Source: Acidobacteriota bacterium
GTDB taxonomy: Bacteria; Acidobacteriota; Terriglobia; Bryobacterales; Bryobacteraceae
DNA length: 40,745 nucleotides
Assembly: GCA_005808865.1 (NCBI GenBank)
Contig: SYKU01000249.1
Coordinates: forward strand, 1-40,745
Reading direction: 5' to 3'
The notes beneath the pieces are model-generated. The model was not told the DNA's origin and did no database searches. It saw only the letters and a list, made by a program, of their open reading frames with translations. Each line of letters opens with the position of its first letter. Position 1 is the first letter of the stretch. Both the position numbers and the translations under genes were made by a program. This document shows positions 32,532-40,745 of the stretch, in pieces.

Positions 32532-34082
32532 TTAGTCGATGCCGAACAATGGACGACGGACGTTCTTGTAGGTAAACCGTGCCGGGTTGATGTCGGTGGC
32601 GCCGGGCGTATTCACTTCAACGATCCGCGCGGCAACCGGCTCATAGGCGGCGCGCGGTGCGGTCGTGCCCTTGGCCACCAGGATCCTTTGCCGCTGCGGA
32701 TATACTCCGTTGCTGATCAATTGGTGCAGGCTGTCGGGGCTCGTGGGGTGGTCGGTCAGGAGTAGCAGATTGGGCAGGTCACGAGTGGATCCTTCCGCTT
32801 CAATCACCGATGTTCGCCCCATGTCCTTATAGCGGCCGCCCCCGTGCCGCACCTCCGTCTCCACATACTTGCCGTCGTGCAACGCCTTCACACGGCCCGT
32901 CACACGTACTGGATCGCCGTGCATGCGGTCCGTCTTGCCGCCCACCATCTGGCTGAATGCACCGCCTATTCCCTCTTGAAACGCCGCACGGTTCGCTTCC
33001 GCGTCGGCAATCACCACAACCCAGCCTTGCGCCTTCTGCCGTAGCAACTCGCTCAGCAAAGTGGTTCCATCTCCCGCCGAACCGCCGCCGATGTTGTCCC
33101 CCGTGTCCATCAGCACCACCGGGAAGCGTGTGCCGGCAATGGCGTCCTTCACGGCCGCGGCTGCATCCGGAGCTCGAAACGCGAGACGATCCTTGAGCGC
33201 CCAAAGCATGTCGCTCAGCCGCTTGGCTTCGCGCTCAGCCAGCGCGCGGTCATTGTCGGTAACGACAATCACGCTCGGACCTAAGGCCGGCACATCGCCC
33301 CATTGGTACCCGCCTGGAACGCTTACCGCGAGTATCTTCGGGTTCGTGCGCTCCAGCCGGCGGCTCTCATCCACGAGCGGTTTGTAGGGCGCGTGGAACG
33401 TGTCCTGATAAACAATGTTTACAATCATCGGCGGCCTGGCGATCGCCTGCACTGGCTTGATGGAGCCGCGAATCATCCCGGCGATGATGGTCGCCGCCTG
33501 TATGCCACGCTGCTTGGGATCGAGGTGCGGGTTCTCCTTGTAGGTGATCAGCACATCGGAATCATCCACGATCTCCTGGCAAACGTTCGAGTGGAAGTCG
33601 TGAGTCACCACGATCGGGAACGGCCTGCCCATGGCTTGGCGCACTCGATGGACCACCTCCGCGTCCCCCTGCGGATAGCCGTCCACCACCATCGCCCCGT
33701 GCTGGACCAGGATCGCTCCGTCGTATGGTGGACTCGCGGTCCTGATCTGGCGCACCAGTTCATTGAGCTTCTCATCGAAGGAAGATTTCTCGACGTAACC
33801 GAGCGAACTCGCGCCGGCTTGCAAGACCGGGTATACGTCGAGCCCCAACTTCCCCGCCGCTTCGACAATGCCGCTGGGAACGGTGTTCGCCACGGCCGCG
33901 TAGTGCAGCCACTCCTCCCGTGAAACGGGACTCGACTCCCGCATCGGATTCGCGCGCGGATACAACGAGTTCGACTCCGCCACCAAACCACCCACCGCGA
34001 TGCGCGGCTTGCGCGGCTGCCCCCATGCCACGCCTCCCAATCCATAAACCGCGGCCAGGATCAACACAGTGAGTCTATTCAT
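32532..34082 (-). CDS. Exported M81-family metallopeptidase (MlrC-like)
   Basis: A 516-residue protein with a signal peptide (MNRLTVLILAAVYGLGGVAWG). The family signatures are IAVGGLVAESNSLYP, ILVQHGAMVVDGYPQGDAE, the zinc-ligand segment VVTHDFHSNVCQEIVDDSD, TYKENPHLDPKQRG, and the C-terminal MDTGDNIGGGSAGDGTTLL. M81/MlrC proteins include the microcystin-degrading peptidase MlrC; many relatives have unknown substrates. The ATG at 34082 has an AGAGGA ribosome site. It begins one base after the stop of the upstream gene (TGAAATG), so it is cotranscribed as the last gene of the minus-strand operon. Export to the periplasm is inferred from the signal. Catalytic metal residues look intact. Confidence 0.9.
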   Translation of the reverse strand: MNRLTVLILAAVYGLGGVAWGQPRKPRIAVGGLVAESNSLYPRANPMRESSPVSREEWLHYAAVANTVPSGIVEAAGKLGLDVYPVLQAGASSLGYVEKSSFDEKLNELVRQIRTASPPYDGAILVQHGAMVVDGYPQGDAEVVHRVRQAMGRPFPIVVTHDFHSNVCQEIVDDSDVLITYKENPHLDPKQRGIQAATIIAGMIRGSIKPVQAIARPPMIVNIVYQDTFHAPYKPLVDESRRLERTNPKILAVSVPGGYQWGDVPALGPSVIVVTDNDRALAEREAKRLSDMLWALKDRLAFRAPDAAAAVKDAIAGTRFPVVLMDTGDNIGGGSAGDGTTLLSELLRQKAQGWVVVIADAEANRAAFQEGIGGAFSQMVGGKTDRMHGDPVRVTGRVKALHDGKYVETEVRHGGGRYKDMGRTSVIEAEGSTRDLPNLLLLTDHPTSPDSLHQLISNGVYPQRQRILVAKGTTAPRAAYEPVAARIVEVNTPGATDINPARFTYKNVRRPLFGID

Positions 34083-34083
34083 T

Positions 34084-35313
34084 TCAAGTCCTCTGGTAGT
34101 AGGCGTCGCGTGGAGCCGAATATACAACGCCCAGTTCCGGCGTTTGGATTCGCTCCTTCCACGCCCGCGATTCAAAAAGAAGGGACAGCGCGCAAGTAGT
34201 AAGCAAGGTCCTCTCCACCGGATAGAGCGGCCTACCCGTTACGAACATCTCCTCCATGCAATGGACCAGCCCGTCGAAGTGCGCGAGCGGACGGGCGCGG
34301 CCCGCCTGTCTCGGCTGCCCGAAATAAGTTGCCACCGGATCGGCCTTTCCTTTCACCTTTCCCGCGACGGCCCAACCACTGGCATGACCGTTCATCATGT
34401 AAGCAACGGCCTTCAGGCCGTCGCGATATTCGATGAGAAAGGCGGCCGGAGTTTTCGCATTGTCCTCCATGCGGCCTGCCTTCACCGATGGACTGTGCGA
34501 GAGCGCGGCTTCGAGCAGCGGCACGCTCCAACCGCCGTCCGTGTCCCGCCACTTCCAAACGGCCTCGCCATCCAGCCACTCCACCGAACGAATCCCGGTC
34601 TCGCCGCCTTTGCGCCGTTCCACCATGCATTGGAGCGATTCCAGCGTATGGAACCCATAAGCGTCCATGTCCCCATACCCGAGCACGACCGCGCTTTCCA
34701 TCTCAGCGCCGTAGGGTATCTCCACGTCCGGCGTGCGCACAGTGAGGGGAATCGAAGAACCGGCCATGAGGGGAAACTTCAACTCTCGCGACCATGAGTA
34801 CATGGCCTTCGCCTTGAGCCAGGAATATGACAGATGCTTGTCACAGAACACTGGCACGGTCTTGCCTGTTCGCCGGAACACCTCCACGATCTGTTCCATT
34901 AACTCATAACGCGGGTAGAGCTTCTGGCCCCGGTGGTTCCTGGGATAGTCCCCGTGTTCGCCGACAAAGCACACCGCGTCGACCGCCAGATCGTTCCCGC
35001 CGGCGGTGAGCGCCTCCCGTATGGTGGGATGGATCTGGAAACCGTGCTTCTCCGCAAGACCGCGGCTCAAGTCGTGGGGAGGAACCTGATCGGTAAACAT
35101 GGAAACCAGGTGCGTGCGCGGCCGGGTAAAGACCCCGTTTGGCGCGTAGCCGTCCAGCAGTCTGCCGATGATCACGTTGGCATGCGTGTTCAACCGGCCA
35201 TCGTTCGTGTACATGGTGACGACGGCGGCCACCCTCTTCCGGGCTGACTGTGCGCCGGCCTGCGGGCTGCCGCCAATGCCGAGTCCAGCGGCAATCACCT
35301 GCCGGCGGTTCAT
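34084..35313 (-). CDS. Tat-exported protein of unknown function
   Basis: A 409-residue protein with a twin-arginine-like start (MNRRQVIAAGLGIGGS). Family-like blocks are VTMYTNDGRLNTHANVIIGR, LVSMFTDQVPPHDLSRGLA, VDAVCFVGEHGDYPRNHRGQ, PVFCDKHLSYSW, and LMAGSSIPLTVRTPDVEIPY. Further on: YGFHTLESLQCMVERRKGGE, FLIEYRDGLKAVAYMMNGHA, and a C-terminal RPLYPVERTLLTTCALSLLF. This resembles exported hypothetical proteins that are common in Planctomycetes and Acidobacteria; I know of no assigned activity. The GEHGDYP motif and MAGSS segment could form an active site, but no catalytic family is recognised. It lies between the creatininase-like gene and the M81 gene, both metal amidohydrolases, which suggests a shared pathway. 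Confidence 0.85.
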   Translation of the reverse strand: MNRRQVIAAGLGIGGSPQAGAQSARKRVAAVVTMYTNDGRLNTHANVIIGRLLDGYAPNGVFTRPRTHLVSMFTDQVPPHDLSRGLAEKHGFQIHPTIREALTAGGNDLAVDAVCFVGEHGDYPRNHRGQKLYPRYELMEQIVEVFRRTGKTVPVFCDKHLSYSWLKAKAMYSWSRELKFPLMAGSSIPLTVRTPDVEIPYGAEMESAVVLGYGDMDAYGFHTLESLQCMVERRKGGETGIRSVEWLDGEAVWKWRDTDGGWSVPLLEAALSHSPSVKAGRMEDNAKTPAAFLIEYRDGLKAVAYMMNGHASGWAVAGKVKGKADPVATYFGQPRQAGRARPLAHFDGLVHCMEEMFVTGRPLYPVERTLLTTCALSLLFESRAWKERIQTPELGVVYSAPRDAYYQRT

Positions 35314-35335
35314 CTTCCCGTGCCTTCTTCCGTCG

Positions 35336-36160
35336 TCAGGTATCGCATAACTGACGGAGCCTGGCGGCAGTCCATCGCACCGAGATTTCGATCATCTTTT
35401 CACCCTTCGCGGCGGTGGCCAGTTTGGCCTCGCGCGCAAACTCCTCTTCCTGAATGGCTGACTTCGAGTCCCTAATATTCAGGCGCGATTTGATCTTGTC
35501 GTAATCCACTCCTTCCCAATGGATGCGCTCAGGGAAGGCGGCCATGGCGAAGGAAGTTTCGAACTCCGCCGCGTGGCCGGGAGCCTTTCCACTCACCATG
35601 TATTTCTTGACGATCTCCGGCGTATAGGCGTCCCAATATGAATTGGTCTCGATCCGGATGCCCAGTTTGGCGGCGAACTTCGGTACGCTTTCCCGCAGAG
35701 GCGCAACGTTGCCGCCATGCCCATTGAGAACCAGGATGTTCCTGACCCCGTGCGCCTGGAGGCTCTCGCAGATTTCGAATACCACTGCCAGGAACGTTTC
35801 TTTCCTCAGCGTGAGGGTCCCTTTCCTGTCCATCCAGTGCGGGGAGATGCCCACCGGCACTGGCGTCGCCACCATCACTTTCGGATAGAGCAGCAGTGCG
35901 GCTCTTTGCGCAACAAGCGTGACGCTGGCGGTGTCGTTGATCATCGCCAGATGCTCATTGTGTTGCTCCGTGCTGCCGGTAGGAACGACCACCGCCTTTA
36001 GCGCCCCGCTTTCGATCGCCTCTCGAAACTCCTTGCGTGTACTTTCATAGAGCAGTACCTTCCTCGGGTCGGCTTCGGCGGTCGCGCCGTTCGCCATCGT
36101 GGCCAGCGTAACGCCTGCAATGGAGCGGACAAATGAGCGGCGGCGAGTTTGGGGATTCAT
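35336..36160 (-). CDS. Exported creatininase-family amidohydrolase
   Basis: A 274-residue protein of the creatininase/creatinine amidohydrolase family. From the ATG at 36160 it begins MNPQTRRRSFVRSIAGVTLA, a twin-arginine signal. An in-frame GTG at 36256 would add 32 residues ahead of the signal and is less likely. The metal site is clear: GSTEQHNEHLAMINDTAS, with Glu65, His67, His70 and Asp76 in the family positions. Further on are VGISPHWMDRKGTLTLRKET, NILVLNGHGGNVAPLRE, and GHAAEFETSFAMAAFPERI (second metal Glu). The family contains creatininase, FAPy deformylase and the MftE mycofactocin peptidase, so the substrate cannot be named. Tat export is unusual for the family. It is part of the minus-strand operon. 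Confidence 0.88.
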   Translation of the reverse strand: MNPQTRRRSFVRSIAGVTLATMANGATAEADPRKVLLYESTRKEFREAIESGALKAVVVPTGSTEQHNEHLAMINDTASVTLVAQRAALLLYPKVMVATPVPVGISPHWMDRKGTLTLRKETFLAVVFEICESLQAHGVRNILVLNGHGGNVAPLRESVPKFAAKLGIRIETNSYWDAYTPEIVKKYMVSGKAPGHAAEFETSFAMAAFPERIHWEGVDYDKIKSRLNIRDSKSAIQEEEFAREAKLATAAKGEKMIEISVRWTAARLRQLCDT

Positions 36161-36267
36161 GCCGAATCGACTTCCCGAAACTTCCACGTTCGCATCCTGC
36201 TTGTCGATGCCCTTGGCAGGAATCCGTCTCTCTTGTTGATTCATGAAGGCATTCACCCCCGCCTTAA

Positions 36268-37377
36268 TTAACGCCGCTGGTGCTGCATTGGCTCGCCATT
36301 CAACGAGGCCACATACTCAACCTGCGCGATTCCAATCCCATGCTCGCCCGCACTTGCATACAGCAAGTACACCTTACCGCTATCGCGAAAGATTGCCGGG
36401 TCCCTTAAGCCGCGTTCCCAGGCTCTCGACCGTCCTCCCTTAGAATAAGCTAACGGAAGGCCGGCCCCTTCCCAGTCCGTTTCAGGCCGTAACACTTCGA
36501 CAACGCCCCGTGCTTTCCACCGCGCCGGATCGCCCGTCATGCTCACGGAGGTGGCAAGAATGCGCTCCGGTTGATGACCAACGCAACTGAAGTAAACCCA
36601 CATTCGGCTCCCGTCGGTATCTACCCCGACATGCCGGATCGAGTAACGGTCCGGTCCATTCTTTGGCTGGCCGGACCGCGCACCGGGTTCACCCAGCCTT
36701 GCCGGGTCCACCAGATCTTCGATATCAGCCCCAACCACGCTGGATACAGACTCAAACGCCTTCCCCAATTCGGGAGAACGCAGCAGGTTCCCTCGCCCAG
36801 CCATCCCGTACCACTGTCCGCCGTGCCGAAAAACGCGCAGGTAAGCGGGGCCCACAATAACTCCGGTAGGGTGAAACTGCAACCCGTCCGGGGAAACCGC
36901 AGCAGCCGTTTTCTGGCCTGCCTCTGGATCGGACTCTCCCACCGCCTTGGTCTTATCCCTCTTCTTGAAGGTCGTTGGGTGGCCGTGATAGAAGAGAACG
37001 ATTTTCTTGTTCTCCTCATCCACCACCGCTTCGGGCGATGCCAGGTGTCTGGTCAGTGTGTTCTGGTTCTCAAGCCTGACAGCACCCCGATCATTGACCC
37101 TCCACGGTCCTTCCAAACGGTTCGCGTAGGCCATACGGATGTACTTTCCCGCGTGGTGGGCGAAGTAGAGGTAGTACTTGCCGCGGGGATTTGTGACCCA
37201 AGCGGGTACCCTGATAAGGCTCGGACCGTTGATGCTTCCGCCATCTTCTCCCGGCAGCATCTTCTCGCTGATGATCGGATTGCCGGAGAGGCGCTTCACC
37301 GCGATTCGCTGCGGCGGTTGCGCGTTCACGCTCGACGCGGCGGCCAGCAGACCGAGTACGATACGGCGGCGTGTCAT
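36268..37377 (-). CDS. Exported GH43-like five-bladed propeller protein
   Basis: A 369-residue protein. The ATG at 37377 (MTRRRIVLGLLAAASSVNAQ) gives a twin-arginine-type signal and has a GGGGGA ribosome site. The longer reading from 37521 runs through the end of the upstream gene. Blade phrases are GPSLIRVPAWV, GKYYLYFAHHAGKYIRMAYA, ASPEAVVDEENKKIVLFYHG, MWVYFSCVGHQPERIL and RDPAIFRDSGKVYLLYASAG. These are typical of the GH43/GH32-like glycosidase propellers and of related non-catalytic relatives. A complete GH43 catalytic triad is not obvious. A carbohydrate-linked role is the family expectation. The ATG overlaps the stop (TGA, 37376-37374) of the extended reading of the upstream gene, so the two are translationally coupled. 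Confidence 0.8.
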   Translation of the reverse strand: MTRRRIVLGLLAAASSVNAQPPQRIAVKRLSGNPIISEKMLPGEDGGSINGPSLIRVPAWVTNPRGKYYLYFAHHAGKYIRMAYANRLEGPWRVNDRGAVRLENQNTLTRHLASPEAVVDEENKKIVLFYHGHPTTFKKRDKTKAVGESDPEAGQKTAAAVSPDGLQFHPTGVIVGPAYLRVFRHGGQWYGMAGRGNLLRSPELGKAFESVSSVVGADIEDLVDPARLGEPGARSGQPKNGPDRYSIRHVGVDTDGSRMWVYFSCVGHQPERILATSVSMTGDPARWKARGVVEVLRPETDWEGAGLPLAYSKGGRSRAWERGLRDPAIFRDSGKVYLLYASAGEHGIGIAQVEYVASLNGEPMQHQRR

Positions 37378-38639
37378 TTCCCCCGGTCTTTCCTCAGCAC
37401 GCGAATACGGAACATCTGCCGTGTGCGGTCCCGGTCGTCCGCGATCGCCGTGAACAGAACCTGGTCGCTTGTGCGGTTCCATCATGGTGCGCCGTCCACA
37501 CGGAGATCCCCGGACGTCCACCCGGGATGAGGGAAACCCTTTGTTGTCTCAAAACTTGAGTCCAGCCGGCGGAAGATCGTGTAGAAATTCTCCGCCTTGA
37601 TTCGGAAGCCGCTCGCTAGCCACTGCGAGTCCGGCGAAAGTCCGATATCGCTGCCGGCATCCGGAAATGCCGCCCTCGTGCCGATCGTGCCTACGACGGC
37701 TTTCCGATCCACATCGTAAATGATCTGTTTTCCGTCGACGGTCCCGATCATCCGCGACTCGGATTCCCACTCCGGGTGTCCGCCTATAAAGATGGGTTCC
37801 TCGGTGAATCCGCTCCCATCGGGCCTGATGGTGCAGGGAATGTTCACGCGGTTCGGCTTTTCGAAGTTTCCGCGGAGGTAGAAGTAGATCCGGTTACCGG
37901 CGCGGTTCCAAAGCGTGTGGTTGATGAATAGCGGCACTCCCTCCATCTCGGGATGCTTTGCCTTCAGCCGAACGAGCATTTCGCGATAGGAAATCAGAAG
38001 CCGCTGCTGCGCGGTCTCCACGTTTACGAGAAAAATGCCGTCGTTCCCGGGCGCGTGGTCTTTCGGGTTCCAGTCGAACGCACCCGGATACCCGGTTACC
38101 GGACGGAGCCTCGCGAGTCGCCCGTAGTTCAGGCCGAGAAAATAGCCGCCGTTCTGGGCGACTCCGCTATTCGCGAAGTGCACGTCCGGATAACGGTATT
38201 CAAGAATCCGTTTCCGCGAGCCAATGTCGAACAGAACGGTAAAGGTCTGATTCGTCTCAGGATCCCGGTCGTTGAAAAACACTTGGGTATCGGGGGCCTT
38301 TGGATTCCAGTAGAACATGGTCCCCTGCTGGAAGTTCCAGGCACGCGTCCGGTCGATCACAACGATGGCATTATTCCGCGCGGTATCGATGAGAACGACA
38401 TCCGCGGCGTCGGCTGGCGAAGGCATGTGGTCCTGAAACGCCGTGCGCAGGCCGACGATGTAACGCCCGTTCCCATTCCAGGGAATGTTCTGGACGTGGC
38501 CTATATATCCGAAGAAGTGATGGCCGGGGCCGGAGGTGACCTGATCGATTTCAAGACGCCAGTCAGGCGCCGCAGCCTCGCACGGCAGTGGGCGAAAGGC
38601 GGCCACGAGCGCGAGCGCCAGGAACCGGTGAGTGTCCAT
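37374..38639 (-). CDS. Exported propeller protein interrupted by an in-frame TGA
   Basis: From the ATG at 38639 a signal peptide (MDTHRFLALALVAAFRPLPC) leads into a propeller-type protein with blades such as GHVQNIPWNGNGRYIVGLRT, VFFNDRDPETNQTFTVLFDI, LFINHTLWNRAGNRIYFYLR and GLSPDSQWLASGF. The pattern is that of oligogalacturonate-lyase-like and related seven-bladed propellers. As written it ends at the TGA 37484-37482 after DLRVDGAP (385 residues). The same frame then continues for 35 codons (WNRTSDQVLFTAIADDRDRT, then RQMFRIRVLRKDRGK) to a second TGA at 37376-37374. That second TGA overlaps the next gene's ATG (AATGA). The continuation is blade-like and the overlap is an operon-type junction, so the gene likely ended there. 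The first TGA is a nonsense mutation, an error, or a read-through codon. Full length would be 421 residues. It starts four bases after the upstream stop. Confidence 0.75.
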
Positions 38640-38643
38640 CGTT

Positions 38644-40002
38644 TTATTTCATTTCTAAGATGTAGGTGGGAGCAAGCCCCGCTGCCGTCGAAAAGCCTCC
38701 GGCGCCGCTCGCCGCGAGCCAACTCGCGCATCCGGCAATCTTGCCGACGTACGCGTGCGGGTGCAGATCGACGCGCATTTCGCGGAACTCCAATTCGCCG
38801 TACGTCTGTAGTGGAAAAACGGCCTTCGCCGGTTCTACTTTTTCCTGCACCACGTAAGGCGCCCGCATCGCTTCGCGGAGAGCGCGCTCCCATCCGGAAG
38901 CGTCCATTTCCCAGCCGAAAAACGCACCTTTTCCGCCATATTCGTCGTTCGGTTTGAGGACGAGTTTTTCCTGGTTCTTGAGGATGAACTCCTGTAGATC
39001 CACGGTTTCGCCTTCGTAGGTGGTTTTCATGGGCGAAACCAGGCGGGTCCACGGTACGTGATCGAGTATGGCTCTCCGCTCCGCCGCGGGAAATTTTGCC
39101 GTGAGTGTCTCATCCGTCAGCAATCCAAACATCGCCTTCTTTTGAGCCAGTTCGGAGCGGAAGCTGTTCACAATGCACACGGCGCGGCTCTTATAAGCCT
39201 GTACCAGCGGATGCGACAGGTCGAAGCGCAGCAGGAATTCTTGAGCGCTGACACGCCGGTGAATGAGGTTGATTTCGAAGTTGCCCCACCGGAGCACGCC
39301 GTTACGGAACTCAAGCTGATCGGGCGAGACGATTTCAGACTGGAATCCGGATGCCCGGTAGAAATCGCGAAAGATCTCATATTCGCTCGGGGCGGAGGAC
39401 TGGAAGGACGGCCGAAACTCCAGAATCCCGATTTTCGGCTGCAAGTTCCTGCCTGCGAACTGGCGAAAGGCCTTGAGCAGGGCCGAAAGCAAAAGCTTCT
39501 TCCCTCCGATACGCGTCAGGGTATAGCGCTTGCGAAACTCCTTGACCGGAGGGCAATCGTAGAAAATATCGGCCAGCCCTTCCGCCCACGCGAGTCCGGC
39601 CGGCGACTCGGCGCAATACTGCACGAGGTGGAGCGAACCGTTGTTGAGATGGGAGTCGAGCCGCGCCGTGACATCCGGAATGTTGTACCCCGGATCGATC
39701 GAGGCCAGCATCTTCTCACCCGGAAGCAATTCCATTCGCGCAAGGAGGGCCGGCGAATTGAGCACCATCTGCCCCATGCGTTCAATAGCCCCGATAAGAG
39801 TTTCAGCGGTCTTGGACAGTGAATCGAACTGGCGCCGCGAAAGAAAATGAGGGCGAAGGAAAGGGCAGAGCAAACGGCCGGCCGTCGAAAGATTTTCGGC
39901 GTGCATGCGCTCGCGCATCGCTTCTACCCACGATAGATCTTTGGAATAGCCGTTCTCAAGGAGCTTGTGGTAGCGTGAAATCGCTTCGTCCAACTGGGAC
40001 AT
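38644..40002 (-). CDS. ATP-grasp-like protein, possibly a ligase
   Basis: A 452-residue cytoplasmic protein with no signal peptide. The C-terminal half has ATP-grasp-like motifs: EKLVLKPNDEYGGKGAFFGW (about residue 343-362), YVVQEKVEPAKAVFP, and a long end block FREMRVDLHPHAY, VGKIAGCASWLAASGAGGF and STAAGLAPTYIL. The N-terminal half holds GYNIPDVTARLDSHL, PKIGILEFRPSFQS and a segment INLIHRRVSAQEFL. This order resembles circularly permuted or glutathionylspermidine-synthase-type ATP-grasp proteins; the substrate is unknown. As first gene of the minus-strand operon it is the only cytoplasmic protein among exported hydrolases. A possible extended -10 (TGC then AATACT) lies 28 bases upstream. 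A peptide-bond-forming role is inference. Confidence 0.75.
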   Translation of the reverse strand: MSQLDEAISRYHKLLENGYSKDLSWVEAMRERMHAENLSTAGRLLCPFLRPHFLSRRQFDSLSKTAETLIGAIERMGQMVLNSPALLARMELLPGEKMLASIDPGYNIPDVTARLDSHLNNGSLHLVQYCAESPAGLAWAEGLADIFYDCPPVKEFRKRYTLTRIGGKKLLLSALLKAFRQFAGRNLQPKIGILEFRPSFQSSAPSEYEIFRDFYRASGFQSEIVSPDQLEFRNGVLRWGNFEINLIHRRVSAQEFLLRFDLSHPLVQAYKSRAVCIVNSFRSELAQKKAMFGLLTDETLTAKFPAAERRAILDHVPWTRLVSPMKTTYEGETVDLQEFILKNQEKLVLKPNDEYGGKGAFFGWEMDASGWERALREAMRAPYVVQEKVEPAKAVFPLQTYGELEFREMRVDLHPHAYVGKIAGCASWLAASGAGGFSTAAGLAPTYILEMK

Positions 40003-40029
40003 GCTAAGTGTTAACCTTTTCTAAGACTT

Positions 40030-40038
40030 AGTATTGCA
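40030..40038 (-). promoter_or_regulatory. Candidate extended -10 for the ATP-grasp operon
   Basis: Minus strand TGCAATACT, an extended-10-like sequence, 28 bases before the ATG at 40002 in an AT-rich intergenic stretch. No clear -35. Confidence 0.35.
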
Positions 40039-40098
40039 TATGACTTGCCGAAAGGGAAGCGAATAGAGGGCCCGTAAGCAGACGTAATTTATTGAAAA

Positions 40099-40131
40099 CA
40101 AAGCAATTAAAATTAACTATTAGTTGCTTTG
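40099..40131 (-). terminator. AT-rich hairpin downstream of rpoD
   Basis: CAAAGCAA and TTGCTTTG pair perfectly (8 bp) with a 17-base AT-rich loop region that can pair partly itself. Read on the minus strand, the hairpin is followed by TTTTCAATAAATT. It lies 49 bases after the rpoD stop. It fits a weak intrinsic terminator. Confidence 0.5.
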
Positions 40132-40179
40132 AAACATCCAGGCCGACCGCCTCGCGGCTTTGATGGCAGTGCTCTCGCG

Positions 40180-40745
40180 TCAGCGCGCGGCCATCAGTGC
40201 CCGTAGCCGCCTTGCTCTTTCCGGAGCCCGAAGTTGTCTTAGAGCCTTCGCCTCAATCTGCCTGATCCGTTCTCTGGTAACATCGAACTCCTGGCCGATT
40301 TCCTCAAGCGTGTGCTCCCGCTCGCAGCCGATGCCGAAGCGCAAGCGGATCACCTTTTCCTCCTTGGGAGAGAGCGTTTTCAGAATTCCCGCGGTTTCGT
40401 CGCGAACGTTCGCTTCGATCACGGCATCCACGGGTGACCCAACCCACCGATCTTCGATCAGATCGCCCAACGCACTCTCTCCGTCGCGGCCCACGGGCGT
40501 CTCGAGAGACACGGGATCGCGCGAAATCGTCTTCAGCTTTTGAACCTTCTCAACAGGAATGTCCATGCGCCGTCCGATCTCTTCGTTCGTTGGCGTGCGC
40601 CCGAGTTCCTTCTCTAATTCCCTCGATGCACGCAGGAACTTGTTCATACTCTCGTTCATGTGCACCGGAATGCGAATGGTCCGGGACTGGTCGGCGATTG
40701 CGCGCGTAATCGCCTGCCTTATCCACCACGTGGCGTAAGTGGAGA
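40180..40745 (-). CDS. rpoD: Primary sigma-70 factor RpoD, 3' part (5' end outside window)
   Basis: The reading frame is open to the window edge, with the gene entering from the right. The visible 188 codons start in region 2.3-2.4: [20 protein letters not shown] then [15 protein letters not shown], identical in pattern to the -10-binding helix of housekeeping sigma factors. Region 3 follows ([33 protein letters not shown]). Region 4 contains [16 protein letters not shown] and the helix-turn-helix [20 protein letters not shown], then EAKALRQLR, which binds the -35 element. It ends at 40180. The strong match to the primary sigma factor fits an essential gene. The ATG at 40665 is internal and not the start. 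Confidence 0.96.
   Translation of the reverse strand, partial: STYATWWIRQAITRAIADQSRTIRIPVHMNESMNKFLRASRELEKELGRTPTNEEIGRRMDIPVEKVQKLKTISRDPVSLETPVGRDGESALGDLIEDRWVGSPVDAVIEANVRDETAGILKTLSPKEEKVIRLRFGIGCEREHTLEEIGQEFDVTRERIRQIEAKALRQLRAPERARRLRALMAAR

Noticed and set aside
32827-33204. 125-codon frame on the same strand within the M81 gene
   Set aside because: An out-of-frame overlap with Gly/Arg-rich sequence, no start signal.
36161-36256. Longer start (GTG 36256 or ATG 36244) for the creatininase-like gene
   Set aside because: It would put 28-32 residues ahead of a clear twin-arginine signal; the ATG at 36160 gives the expected architecture.
37482-37484. Selenocysteine insertion at the in-frame TGA
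   Set aside because: A small stem is possible after the TGA, but no redox motif surrounds it, the position is near the end of a propeller, and no Sec machinery is visible. Nonsense mutation or sequence error is simpler; kept only as an alternative.

Overview
The window is high-GC bacterial DNA with the look of an Acidobacteriota of the Bryobacterales/Solibacter type. This is an inference from gene style: a secreted N-terminal TIG-like domain protein with a GVVNA opening, many signal-peptide propeller enzymes, sulfatases, a PQQ dehydrogenase with a multihaem cytochrome, a porin and a TonB-dependent receptor (so a Gram-negative envelope). No ribosomal RNA, tRNA or CRISPR array was seen.

Left end (1-6.7 kb): the C-terminus of an IS630-type transposase abuts the broken 3' part of a secreted PA-domain metalloprotease. 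Then come a minus-strand MFS transporter and queC, a large secreted TIG/beta-propeller protein whose last part is out of frame by one G in a G7 run, a heavily decayed membrane-protein gene, and an NTF2-like protein.

6.7-9.5 kb: a three-gene overlapping operon encodes an outer-membrane porin, a single-domain CuA-type cupredoxin and a dihaem DUF1111 oxidoreductase. This is a candidate periplasmic redox module.

10.2-17.8 kb: a housekeeping operon with almost every junction overlapping: HemX/CcsA-like protein, hemA, hemC, a cobA-hemD fusion, uppP, ftsK. A truncated copy of the first gene's promoter and start lies just upstream.

18.2-21.4 kb: a small membrane protein is divergent from two adjacent paralogues of about 415 residues that I cannot assign to any family. 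They are the best candidate for something undescribed. A transposase relic follows.

21.7-32.4 kb (all plus): sulfatase, TonB-dependent receptor, second sulfatase, a decayed gene, TolB-like propeller, PQQ-dependent dehydrogenase, pentahaem cytochrome c. It reads as a secreted catabolic and periplasmic electron-transfer region.

32.5-40.0 kb (all minus): a probable six-gene operon: ATP-grasp-like protein, propeller with an in-frame TGA, GH43-like propeller, creatininase-family amidohydrolase, Tat-exported protein of unknown function, M81/MlrC-like metallopeptidase. An 11-bp hairpin separates it from the convergent plus-strand cluster. The right edge holds the 3' part of the major sigma factor gene rpoD.

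Notable overall is the number of broken genes, each supported by a recognisable continuation in another frame: metalloprotease, TIG propeller, small membrane protein, ccsA-like fragment, 27.9 kb relic, and the TGA-interrupted propeller. Some could be assembly errors.
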